Source: Rubripirellula obstinata
Lineage (GTDB): Bacteria; Planctomycetota; Planctomycetia; Pirellulales; Pirellulaceae
Reading direction: 5' to 3'
Assembly: GCF_001642955.1 (NCBI RefSeq)
Contig: NZ_LWSK01000002.1
Coordinates: 143,134 to 207,133 of the forward strand
DNA: 64,000 nucleotides
Shown here in pieces: positions 37,833 through 45,421 of this stretch. Both the position numbers and the translations under genes were made by a program. The notes beneath the pieces were generated by a model. That model searched no databases and had not been told where the DNA came from. It worked only from the letters and a program-made list of their open reading frames with translations. How positions within the stretch are numbered: position 1 is the stretch's first letter; the number at the start of each line of letters is the position of its first letter.

Positions 37833-38702
37833 TTAGTTGATTACCGGGACTGAGGGAGAACTTGAATTTTGAACACACGCATAGATGTCGCCGTCGTGGT
37901 GATAGCGCCAGATCAATTCGGAAAGGCGTTGGATACGAGTCGCCATCACGAACTCGCCCAGCGTGACGATGCTTTCAGCAAAACGATGAGGCGTGGATGC
38001 GTCGCGTGCCTGGGCTGCAGGACCGACTGGATTGATCGCATGAAAACCGGTCGCGATCGGCACGACCCATCCCAGTCGATGACGCTGGGATGACCAACTA
38101 ACCTTACCGTCTTCCGCGATCGTCGAACGATGTTGCACCCGTAAATGACGATGCAGCGCCATCATCGCGTCATCACCGCCCTGCACTGCCTCGATCATCC
38201 AATCGCGGCGATCCATCAATGCATACCCGGGCATCAGCGAGCGAATCGACCTTCGGTCATCGCTGATGAACTCCAGTTTCGGCTTGACCAATAGATCTCC
38301 GCCCGCCAGCTTCATTCTGGCAAACAAAATATCGCCCAAACGATCTGCATCGCGTTGGCCTCGGGTCAGCCCGCGGACCTCCAGCACCAACGAAACCGTC
38401 ATGTGACAGCGTCCTTCTTCGATGAAGGACGATCGCTGGCCTTTTTCATTGAGCGGATTGGCGGTCAGTTGCAGGGTACGGGAATAGCCGGCTTGATGAT
38501 CGAGCATCTCGAATTGGTGACTGACAATTCCGACACCGTCGATTTGAAAATCGCCGCTGGGTCCACCGCCGTTAAAATGACGCTGCAGAGCGTGTCCGAA
38601 ACCCAAGAACGCAGTCACGGCCGGAAAACCGAATGTCAGTGGACTCGACAGTGCATTGGCACCACGAACCTGCAATCGGCGAATGACTAGATACTGACTC
38701 AT
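37833..38702 (-). CDS. csy2: Cas5f/Csy2 subunit of the type I-F Cascade complex
   Basis: 289 residues, somewhat shorter than the P. aeruginosa Csy2 (327). With Csy1 it caps the 5' handle of the crRNA. The N-terminus MSQYLVIRRLQVRGANALSS leads into TFGFPAVTAFLGFGHALQR, the family-typical Gly-rich helix region. Its start overlaps the csy1 stop by 4 bp (ATGA at 38699-38702), so the two are translationally coupled, matching their role as a heterodimer. The C-terminal part carries TPHRFAESIVTLGEFVMATR and WRYHHDGDIYACVQ. Confidence 0.93.
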   Translation of the reverse strand: MSQYLVIRRLQVRGANALSSPLTFGFPAVTAFLGFGHALQRHFNGGGPSGDFQIDGVGIVSHQFEMLDHQAGYSRTLQLTANPLNEKGQRSSFIEEGRCHMTVSLVLEVRGLTRGQRDADRLGDILFARMKLAGGDLLVKPKLEFISDDRRSIRSLMPGYALMDRRDWMIEAVQGGDDAMMALHRHLRVQHRSTIAEDGKVSWSSQRHRLGWVVPIATGFHAINPVGPAAQARDASTPHRFAESIVTLGEFVMATRIQRLSELIWRYHHDGDIYACVQNSSSPSVPVIN

Positions 38703-39925
38703 AGTATGTCCTCCGGCATTTGACGGGCGTATGCTTTCAGTTCTTCCGCAAACGCCGTTTCTTCCGTTTGACCAAGCACCGCCGCGTCACCGAGATTCTT
38801 GCGTAGCTTGCGATACGTCACCACCGTCCATTTGGAAAATGACTCGGCAATCTCTTGCTGCCAATCATCATGGTCCTCTCTTTGGTCCAATCGGCCCGAA
38901 TCAAGCCACAATTTCTGTGCGATTGGCAATCGAACGGATTCATGGTCGCTCCATCCTGGATCGAGTTGTTGCAACACGACCGCGCGGCAAAACACCCATT
39001 CAAATATCGATTCGAACCATTGCTGGCGAGCCTTGCGAATATTGATGTTGGTGTAGTCGCTGCGAAAGATTCGGTGCAGCGCCGTGTAGATGAACTTTAA
39101 TTGGTCGTCCCAACGAAGCGTTTCAAAAAAATCACGTTTGGGAATACGCACATGATCTCGGGCTAGCGTCGGTGGCAGCGATGGGAGCAACCACGCTTCA
39201 CCGGCATTGTTGCTATTAAGTTTGCTGATGTTCTGCGGCTGGGTGCCTCCGTACCGGACGGTCAGCAATCCGAATAGATCATCCAATCCCGTCTCTGACG
39301 CTTCGCCTTTCTTACGAGCCTCTCGCGCGGCTTTGGCTTCCTCAGAAAACTTCATGTCCCGAATGCGGTTTCGATTCTCGGTGACCAATCCTGAAGGCGT
39401 CAGAACCGATAGCAGGTGATAGTCATCGCCCACAGGAAAATAGACTTGCTTGACGCCGCCATCGGTCTTCTGCACGATGTCGCTGGACTTGATTTCCAGC
39501 AATCCTTGCCGCCACTGATCGAACACATCTTGTTCGACGCCCAGCATGCCCCGCAGCACTGCCGAGTTTGATTCCAGATGATCCAGGACGCTGCGCTCAT
39601 CTGAAAGCACGATAGAAAGAAATGCGTAAACATCAAGCGCGGCAGCATTGCCCAATACATCATGGGGTGCCGCAACATTACCACTGCGGACATACCCGTC
39701 CGGTACTCTTTGCCCGACGTACAGGACTGGCGTGATCTTAGCGTCGGGGTGACTGAATTTCCCCGGATGCGAAACCATGCTGAGTTGTCCGGCGCGACGT
39801 GCAGCACTGGCAACCCAATTTGCAATTTGGAAATCGCTTTCAATTTCTTCAACCGACTTGCCGCCCGGCTTCTTCAGCTTCGTCTGCTTGCGTTCATCAA
39901 GAAAAGCAACAATTTCATTAGTCAT
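38699..39925 (-). CDS. csy1: Cas8f/Csy1 large subunit of the type I-F Cascade complex
   Basis: 408 residues (P. aeruginosa Csy1 has 434). This subunit recognises the PAM during target search. Start ATG 39925 (MTNEIVAFLDERKQTK), with an AGGGGG ribosome site about 9 nt upstream. Recognisable segments are VSHPGKFSHPDAKITPVLY near residue 55, DVYAFLSIVL near 100, a central basic region (KAAREARKKGEASETGLDD) and a helical C-terminus (WDDQLKFIYTALHRIFRSDY, then RKARQQWFESIFEWVFCRAV). Basic residues for PAM contacts could not be picked out with certainty. It is separated from cas2-3 by a 276-bp gap holding a crRNA-like element, which is unusual in an otherwise overlapping operon. Confidence 0.93.
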   Translation of the reverse strand: MTNEIVAFLDERKQTKLKKPGGKSVEEIESDFQIANWVASAARRAGQLSMVSHPGKFSHPDAKITPVLYVGQRVPDGYVRSGNVAAPHDVLGNAAALDVYAFLSIVLSDERSVLDHLESNSAVLRGMLGVEQDVFDQWRQGLLEIKSSDIVQKTDGGVKQVYFPVGDDYHLLSVLTPSGLVTENRNRIRDMKFSEEAKAAREARKKGEASETGLDDLFGLLTVRYGGTQPQNISKLNSNNAGEAWLLPSLPPTLARDHVRIPKRDFFETLRWDDQLKFIYTALHRIFRSDYTNINIRKARQQWFESIFEWVFCRAVVLQQLDPGWSDHESVRLPIAQKLWLDSGRLDQREDHDDWQQEIAESFSKWTVVTYRKLRKNLGDAAVLGQTEETAFAEELKAYARQMPEDIL

Positions 39926-39946
39926 TGATCTCAGCCCCCTGTGATT

Positions 39947-40022
39947 AGTGTTAGCTGCCTGTTCGGTAGATCAGTTTTTGTTACGTACAAAACATTTCTA
40001 AGCGGTCGAGCATCGCAGTTCA
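39947..40022 (-). ncRNA. Candidate degenerate mini-CRISPR (crRNA-like regulatory RNA) inside the cas operon
   Basis: Read on the minus strand, 40022-39995 keeps CTGC and ends exactly with GCTTAGAAA, the 3' part of the repeat that becomes the crRNA 5' handle. After a 20-nt pseudo-spacer (39994-39975) comes 39974-39947, whose core CTACCGAACAGGCAGCT matches the repeat stem-loop apart from two substitutions, one of which puts an A-C mismatch in the stem. Thus each decayed repeat keeps the half needed for a functional guide. The pseudo-spacer also contains a dyad (TTTTGT and ACAAAA around TACGT). The element ends about 20 nt before the csy1 start codon. Degenerate guides of this kind (CreA, CreR) are known to regulate cas genes or toxins in other type I systems; whether this one is expressed is inference. 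It could alternatively be a Csy4 site in the csy1 leader or an array relic. Confidence 0.5.
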
Positions 40023-40201
40023 ATGACTACCGAATCTGGAACACTCATCTTCCCTAATCGCACACTAATAACCAGCCTCGTAGCATCGCGTGAACAACAA
40101 TTGACGTAACCTCGTCCACTACCAAAATGTCGCACTTGTTTTTATGCGATGCTTATTGGTCCCTTGCGTGCTCTCATTTGCGAGCCTGCGACCTGAAACG
40201 G

Positions 40202-43200
40202 CTACTCTCTTCTCGCCCCCGACACACCCGTCCAAACGAATCCGCGATTTCCTTCGTCGTCTCGAAGACGAATTTCTCCGAGAAACTCGCAGGTTTGCCG
40301 CCTGCCCTTGTCCAATTTCTCCTGCTGGATCTCGATCAACTGCGCGTAGTCGAGCGACAGCCACAAACGGTCACGGCAAGAATCTGGCAGTTCATCGATT
40401 CTTAGATTGCTGACCGTTTTTCCCAGCGGACCGTCTGATTTGCCAGTGTCAGGATCGACATGCCGAAAAACCAAATCCTCGGTCTCGCCAAGGTGCAATT
40501 TGTACGCGGAATCTTGTTCTGATTGACGAAACCGAGATGCCGGCTGCGCAAGATCAGTCAAGTAGTACGCGCACTGTGTCCAGCCTTGCACAAATGCGGG
40601 CCGATAGTCGGGCTGCGTAAGAATGTTCCGCAAGACTCGATGTTCCAAATGAACCAAATTTGATTCCGGCAACAATTCATCAGGGCATTCGATTCGGCTA
40701 GACGCGTCGAGCCTTTCTGCCAACTTCGTCGTGTCAACAAGGTCATCAACGCGTTTGGTAAGCAATTGATATCCGCCGCCTCGATTGGATTGCCCACCCT
40801 CAAAACCAGGTCGGTGGAAAACAATTTCAGCAGTCGTCGTGAACGCTTTAAAGTTCAATTGCGGCAATATGATGTTGGGTGACGGATTCTCTGCATTGGT
40901 TAGCCTATGTCGTCTCACACGCCCAGCCATTTGGATGATCGAACGCATCGATGATGGCTCAATCACAGCCCAATCGTAATCGTGATCACGACCAACTTCG
41001 GCGACTGGACTTGCGACCACCGCGAATATCACATGCGGCTTATCGCTGCGGTCGATATGCGATCGAATCACCGGGTGATCAAACGGTGAACGACCCTGTT
41101 TTCGATTTAGGACAGCATCAAGGTGTTTTTCCTGCTCCGACCTCAACAACAATACTTGTCGGGCATGATACGTCATCGCCCGCAATTCAATGTCATCGGG
41201 TAGCTCGCACGTCAACAGGTGTTTGGCTAAGTCAATGCACGGCTCCACATTGGCCAATCGAAGCACGCCGACCGAAACGTGCTTGCCGGTCTGTCCGTCG
41301 ATCAACGCATGCCGCCGATGCAAGTCGATCGCTGCAGCAGTCATTTGACGAAACCAGTTCTGTTGCAGTGTGTGGTCTTCGGTCGGCACCGGGTCAGCGA
41401 TCTGTCGCACCTCCGCTCGACAAGCGATTTTGGTTTCCTTATTCAGATTCTTCACTCGCTTTTGAACAAACTCACGATGCTGTTCCGCGAACTCATCGTC
41501 ATTGGCGACACGTGCCGTTTTCGCGACATATTCGTCTACCCAGAAACCAGCAACCGTTGCCTGCCGATTGCGAAACTTGGCGAACAGTGCCCAGCCCGAC
41601 GCGTAAGCGTGAAATAATCCCTCCGAGATCGCGGGAGGAATCGTGGCTGAGGAGATCATGACTTTTCGGCCAAGCATCCCAGCCAAATGAACCAACCGTG
41701 CGATCGCCGGCATGTCGGAGTGGTCAAAATCGTCCACTTCGTCGATCACCAAGTCCGCTGCCAACAATCGCAGCATCGGTAAAATCTGCCTGCCGCCCCG
41801 CGTATTTTCCACCGCTGGCATCAAGTGGTCGATCGTGCAAACCAGCACCGGGCTTTTCAGCAATTGACGACTCTTGGCATCGGGCAGCTTTGTGCTGATG
41901 GCATCGTCGGGGATAAGATCGTCGTAGGCGAATTCGAATCCCGCACTCAAGTCGATGTGTGATTCGGAACCGGTAGTTTCGTTGGCGACATCATTGCCGT
42001 TGTTCTCCACATTGGCTTCACCTCTCTGAGCATGCAACGCACGAACGGCGGCTGATCCGACCAAAATGGCGAGCTCGTTTTGATCGAGTCTCAACTTCTC
42101 TCGATACTCGTCGCCAGTCTGTAGCGTCAGCGTCCGCAGCCCCAAGGCTAAAGAGTACCGCAGCCCCTGGGGACTAATCGCGTCCATGATCTTGGCATTG
42201 GCGAACGTCTTGCCTTTGCCGGTGCTGGCCATGTTGACGGCAAAGAATCCCATTTCGTCAATGGAGTAATCTTGCTGCCACCGACGTAGCGAATCGACCG
42301 CTTTGTTTTGCCATTGATAGGGAGCCGGAGATGGCTTGCGGAGCGGCCGAATATTTTGCGCGGTTGGCAATTCCGTTTCAAACTTCGGCAGTAAATGGCT
42401 GGCATTGACTGCTGCTTCGGTGACATAAACCAAGTGCTCATCAAGCCGCTGTCGCATCGCCCCCTTTTTTGAAATGACACGACCAGTACGTGATTCATTC
42501 GCATCTCGGCTGTACGTGTTTGCGAAGGGTGGCCAATCACCAGGCCAAGATTTGCTTTCGGGCTTAGAAGAATACTGATGATCCCCGAGCATCAACGTCA
42601 TTCGTGAAAGCGTTAACAACAATCGCTGACACTCAGCCAATGAGTCGATCCTCGTCCGCCCAAAATGCTGTATCTCATCGCCCAGTTTTCTCCCCCATCG
42701 CGACGCCTCTTTACACCAGGCCGAAGAAATCCAAGGGAGTTCGTGCTTGAACTTCCAGTGCTTCGCAATGTCCAACGGGAACTCTGGTGTTTTCTCGAAA
42801 CCAGTCGTCACATCAATTTGCTCCAACAGATTGCTCTCGTCGCGGACACACGACTCGCCGAACCCATCCAAATTTAATCGTGGCAAACGATGGTGCGAGA
42901 GAATCAACCAAGCAATCCAATTGGTCAGCGTTGAGTGTGCAAGGTCAAATGGGTAGGTATTTGACTGCGCAATGTTCTTAGCCGTGTCCTGGATCACGCG
43001 AGATTGCTTCTTTCGATCTTTTGCGGACGTTTCCCGCAATCGAGCCAAATCCATCAACCATTGGGCGTCATCTTTTCCTTCCACGAAAGCCAAGAACAAC
43101 AACATCGAAACCCACTCGTGACGAACCGGATCTCGCTTGTCGGATCCGGGCTTAGGTGGATTCTTTAGCATTGCTTGGAAAGGATCCCATGCTTTGCCAA

Positions 43201-43573
43201 AATCATGAAATAGTCCAGCGATCGCAACGATTGACTTTAGCATCGAAAGGTACTGCCAATCGTCCTCGTCATGTTCTCGCAATAGATCTCGCCCAGTTCG
43301 ATTGACTGGCACATTCCCCTGAGTGTCAAACCGGTCCCGATTACCGACGATCCAAAGCAGTTCGGTTCGCCGCGTGCCGCGAATGCGGTGACAGGCGACT
43401 GCCGTCGTTTTACGGGCAGTCTTGGACAACCGCGATCGAACCGCCTGCAGACCTTGTTCGGTCATTACGGCTTGCCATGTTCGCTGACCAATTCGATGCG
43501 CGTAAGCGTCCAACACTTGCCGAGTCAATTTCAACGATTTCTTTTGGCATTCCGAAACGAACGTCACAATCAC
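40202..43573 (-). CDS. cas3: Cas2-3 fusion (type I-F helicase-nuclease with N-terminal Cas2 domain)
   Basis: 1,123 residues, near the 1,076 of P. aeruginosa. Residues 1-95 form the Cas2 domain used in spacer integration (MIVTFVSECQKKSLKLTRQV, then TARKTTAVACHRIRG). The HD nuclease motif LFHDFGKAWDPFQ lies near 121. The superfamily 2 helicase follows: ASTGKGKTFANAK (Walker A, about 452), VIDEVDDFD (Walker B, about 613), SSATIPP (about 643) and QMAGRVRRHR (motif VI, about 886). The C-terminal domain runs to 1123. The protein joins Cas1 for adaptation and is recruited by Cascade to degrade target DNA. Translation starts at a GTG (43573) that overlaps the cas1 stop by 4 bp. All catalytic motifs look intact. 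Confidence 0.96.
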   Translation of the reverse strand: MIVTFVSECQKKSLKLTRQVLDAYAHRIGQRTWQAVMTEQGLQAVRSRLSKTARKTTAVACHRIRGTRRTELLWIVGNRDRFDTQGNVPVNRTGRDLLREHDEDDWQYLSMLKSIVAIAGLFHDFGKAWDPFQAMLKNPPKPGSDKRDPVRHEWVSMLLFLAFVEGKDDAQWLMDLARLRETSAKDRKKQSRVIQDTAKNIAQSNTYPFDLAHSTLTNWIAWLILSHHRLPRLNLDGFGESCVRDESNLLEQIDVTTGFEKTPEFPLDIAKHWKFKHELPWISSAWCKEASRWGRKLGDEIQHFGRTRIDSLAECQRLLLTLSRMTLMLGDHQYSSKPESKSWPGDWPPFANTYSRDANESRTGRVISKKGAMRQRLDEHLVYVTEAAVNASHLLPKFETELPTAQNIRPLRKPSPAPYQWQNKAVDSLRRWQQDYSIDEMGFFAVNMASTGKGKTFANAKIMDAISPQGLRYSLALGLRTLTLQTGDEYREKLRLDQNELAILVGSAAVRALHAQRGEANVENNGNDVANETTGSESHIDLSAGFEFAYDDLIPDDAISTKLPDAKSRQLLKSPVLVCTIDHLMPAVENTRGGRQILPMLRLLAADLVIDEVDDFDHSDMPAIARLVHLAGMLGRKVMISSATIPPAISEGLFHAYASGWALFAKFRNRQATVAGFWVDEYVAKTARVANDDEFAEQHREFVQKRVKNLNKETKIACRAEVRQIADPVPTEDHTLQQNWFRQMTAAAIDLHRRHALIDGQTGKHVSVGVLRLANVEPCIDLAKHLLTCELPDDIELRAMTYHARQVLLLRSEQEKHLDAVLNRKQGRSPFDHPVIRSHIDRSDKPHVIFAVVASPVAEVGRDHDYDWAVIEPSSMRSIIQMAGRVRRHRLTNAENPSPNIILPQLNFKAFTTTAEIVFHRPGFEGGQSNRGGGYQLLTKRVDDLVDTTKLAERLDASSRIECPDELLPESNLVHLEHRVLRNILTQPDYRPAFVQGWTQCAYYLTDLAQPASRFRQSEQDSAYKLHLGETEDLVFRHVDPDTGKSDGPLGKTVSNLRIDELPDSCRDRLWLSLDYAQLIEIQQEKLDKGRRQTCEFLGEIRLRDDEGNRGFVWTGVSGARRE

Positions 43574-44541
43574 GGCATCGCCTCGCCACCCGGCATCGCA
43601 TCACCACGCTGCGCAGCCGCCTTGACGACATCGAACATGAAATCGAGCGATTGGTGCCGCGTCATCGCTTCTAAGCATTCTTCACGAAACTCACGTTCCA
43701 ACAAACCTTCGGCGGAAGCGATGAACGCCAGCGGCAGAATTATTGCATCCTTGACCAAGTCTGCGACGTCAAACACCAATGCGCCTCGGCGGGTCTTGCC
43801 GTGCATCACAGCAAAACCATGCGGGATACCAAGGCACCACAAACATGTGGCCGCTGATCCATAGGCCAAGTAGTTCCCATGGCTAAGAAACTGGTTGGCA
43901 AGATCCGTCTTATCGGGATCTCGAACAAATCCTTGCTGGCCCGTCGCGTTGGCAGCGTGCTTATACAATTCCTTCGCCAATCGACCTTCCGCTGTCAACA
44001 ACTGAGTAACATTCTCGGCGTTCTTGGCGTGCTGCTGGTGGGCCGCGAAAGCGCGGTCGAGCCTCATGTCCTCGACATCGAACCCATACTCTTTGAATCG
44101 CGAATCTTTGCCCCAAATGGCCTTTAAAAACTCGATGCGTTTTGATTGAAAGAACCGTGCAATCTGCAAACGCTTACGATCGTCGAACCAGAACTTCAGC
44201 CATGCCTGAACATACTCGGTTGGTCGGTACTCGGATTGAGGCGAGAACCACTCGACTTCGGTGGATGAAATCAACGGAGTTCCTCCACCACCGCAGAACC
44301 CGATCATGACACCAGCCTCGGCCATCATGCGCACCGCTGCCTGCGTGATCGATGTCCCAGTCCCCAGCAACACGGCGGTGGTGTTAGCAACGGGAATATT
44401 CCAATAGGCGTTCTCTTTCTGCCCTTTCTCAGCCCTCAGGAACAAGACGCGCCCTTCCTTAACCAGGACACGGCAATGTTCGAGATACTGCAAGTTCCCA
44501 CGCTTCGAGTGTAGTATCTCTCTCGGTTTTCTTGATTGCAT
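43570..44541 (-). CDS. cas1: Cas1 spacer-integration nuclease, type I-F
   Basis: 323 residues, the same length as P. aeruginosa Cas1 (324), and close to it over most of its length. It integrates new spacers together with the Cas2 part of Cas2-3. Signature segments: LHSKRGNLQYLEHCRVLVKEG near residue 10, YWNIPVANTTAVLLGTGTSI near 47, MIGFCGGGGTPL near 78, FLSHGNYLAYGSAATCLW near 217, and GKTRRGALVFDVADLVKD near 250. Conserved Glu, His and Asp residues of the active site are present in HGKTRRG and FDVADLVKD. First gene of the operon; the ATG at 44541 is only about 50 bp from the hairpin arm of the neighbouring four-helix-bundle cassette, so its promoter must lie close to or within that element. 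Confidence 0.97.
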   Translation of the reverse strand: MQSRKPREILHSKRGNLQYLEHCRVLVKEGRVLFLRAEKGQKENAYWNIPVANTTAVLLGTGTSITQAAVRMMAEAGVMIGFCGGGGTPLISSTEVEWFSPQSEYRPTEYVQAWLKFWFDDRKRLQIARFFQSKRIEFLKAIWGKDSRFKEYGFDVEDMRLDRAFAAHQQHAKNAENVTQLLTAEGRLAKELYKHAANATGQQGFVRDPDKTDLANQFLSHGNYLAYGSAATCLWCLGIPHGFAVMHGKTRRGALVFDVADLVKDAIILPLAFIASAEGLLEREFREECLEAMTRHQSLDFMFDVVKAAAQRGDAMPGGEAMP

Positions 44542-44593
44542 GAATCGTTATATCGACAAGATGTGGAGATCAGCTTTCTAGCAATGGAAAAAT

Positions 44594-44713
44594 CAACTTA
44601 AACTTAAACTCGAACTTAAACTCGAACTTAAACTTAAACCGCTGATTCGGCTTGATTGTTGATCGAATTAAGAAACGTTTAAGTTTAAGTTCGAGTTTAA
44701 GTTTAAGTTTAAT
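44594..44713. repeat. Hairpin-forming TTAAAC-rich element, upstream copy (H1)
   Basis: The left arm 44594-44640 is built of ACTTAAACTCGA and ACTTAA units; the right arm 44677-44713 is its complement (GTTTAAGTTTAAG...). A 36-nt loop contains CTTGATTGTTGATC. The arms can pair over at least 25 bp. The element ends with TTTGGGTTTGA just before the start codon of the four-helix-bundle gene and lies between it and the divergent cas1. Confidence 0.85.
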
Positions 44714-44727
44714 TTGGGTTTGATGAC

Positions 44728-45120
44728 ATGAAAAAACTCACACACGAATCTCTGACTGTTTACCAGCGTTCGATTGAGTTTGTCGCTTGGTCGGCGGCGT
44801 TATGCGAATCGAACGACCGCATTGTCGGTGAGATTCAAAGCCAATTCAAACGGGCGTTTATTTCCATCCCTCTGAACATAGCAGAAGGATCGGGCAAGCA
44901 GAGCGGAAACGACCAAGGCCGTTTCTATGACATTGCCCGTGGATCTGCACTAGAATGCGGTGCGTGTTTAGATGTCATGGTGGCGATGAATCTGCTTTCA
45001 AGTCAAGAAATACAACCCGGAAAATCCTTTCTCATCCAGATTGTCGCAATGCTAACCTCACTCGCGAAAAGCGTCGCCGGACAACGAACCCGAGAAGAAC
45101 CCAACGACTACAAAACCTAA
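44728..45120 (+). CDS. Four-helix-bundle protein of the S23 (23S rRNA intervening-sequence protein) family
   Basis: 130 residues. Members are small all-helical proteins that form pentamers; their job is unknown, although relatives are encoded in intervening sequences of 23S rRNA and the DGR accessory protein Avd has the same fold. Family marks are LTVYQRSIEFV near residue 9, the motif FISIPLNIAEGSGKQSGND at about 46-64 and YDIARGSALECGACLD at about 73-88. It is complete. The gene is bracketed by two copies of the same hairpin element; the downstream tract begins at the stop codon itself. No reverse transcriptase, template repeat or rRNA gene is nearby, so neither the IVS nor the DGR setting applies. 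A cassette or mobile-element role is possible. Confidence 0.88.
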   Translation: MKKLTHESLTVYQRSIEFVAWSAALCESNDRIVGEIQSQFKRAFISIPLNIAEGSGKQSGNDQGRFYDIARGSALECGACLDVMVAMNLLSSQEIQPGKSFLIQIVAMLTSLAKSVAGQRTREEPNDYKT

Positions 45121-45320
45121 ACTCAAACTTAAACTCAAACTTAAACTCAAACTTAAACTCAAACTTAAACTCAAACTTAAACTCAAACTTAAACTCAAAC
45201 TCAAACTTAAACTCAAACTTAAACTCAAACTTAAACTTAAACCGCTGCCCCAGCTTGATTGTTGATCAGAATGAGACGTTTAAGTTTAAGTTTAAGTTTA
45301 AGTTTTAGTTTAAGTTTTTG
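45115..45320. repeat. Hairpin-forming TTAAAC-rich element, downstream copy (H2), with expanded 12-bp tandem tract
   Basis: The left tract 45115-45242 has about ten copies of a 12-bp unit ACTCAAACTTAA. The loop 45243-45277 repeats the H1 loop core (CCGCTG, then CTTGATTGTTGATC), and the right arm 45278-45320 is GTTTAAG-based, ending TTTTTGGGTTTGA. Compared with H1, the left arm has grown to three times the right arm. Confidence 0.88.
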
Positions 45321-45421
45321 GGTTTGACTCTTATCCGAAAAGACCGATGGACCATTGCAAAACGCCGCGACCATTACTGATCGCGGCGTTCGAGTTTCAA
45401 CAGACTTGACAAACGGTTGGA

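Noticed and set aside
36150..44541. CRISPR-associated transposon (type I-F3) possibility
   Set aside because: cas1 and cas2-3 are present and no tnsA, tnsB, tnsC or tniQ gene is seen in the window.
44728..45120. Diversity-generating retroelement with the four-helix-bundle gene as Avd
   Set aside because: No reverse transcriptase, template or variable repeat nearby.
44728..45120. 23S rRNA intervening sequence
   Set aside because: No rRNA sequence flanks the gene; neighbours are cas1 and a porin gene.
44594..45320. The TTAAAC-rich tracts as a second CRISPR array
   Set aside because: There are no unique spacers; units are contiguous 12-bp tandem repeats.
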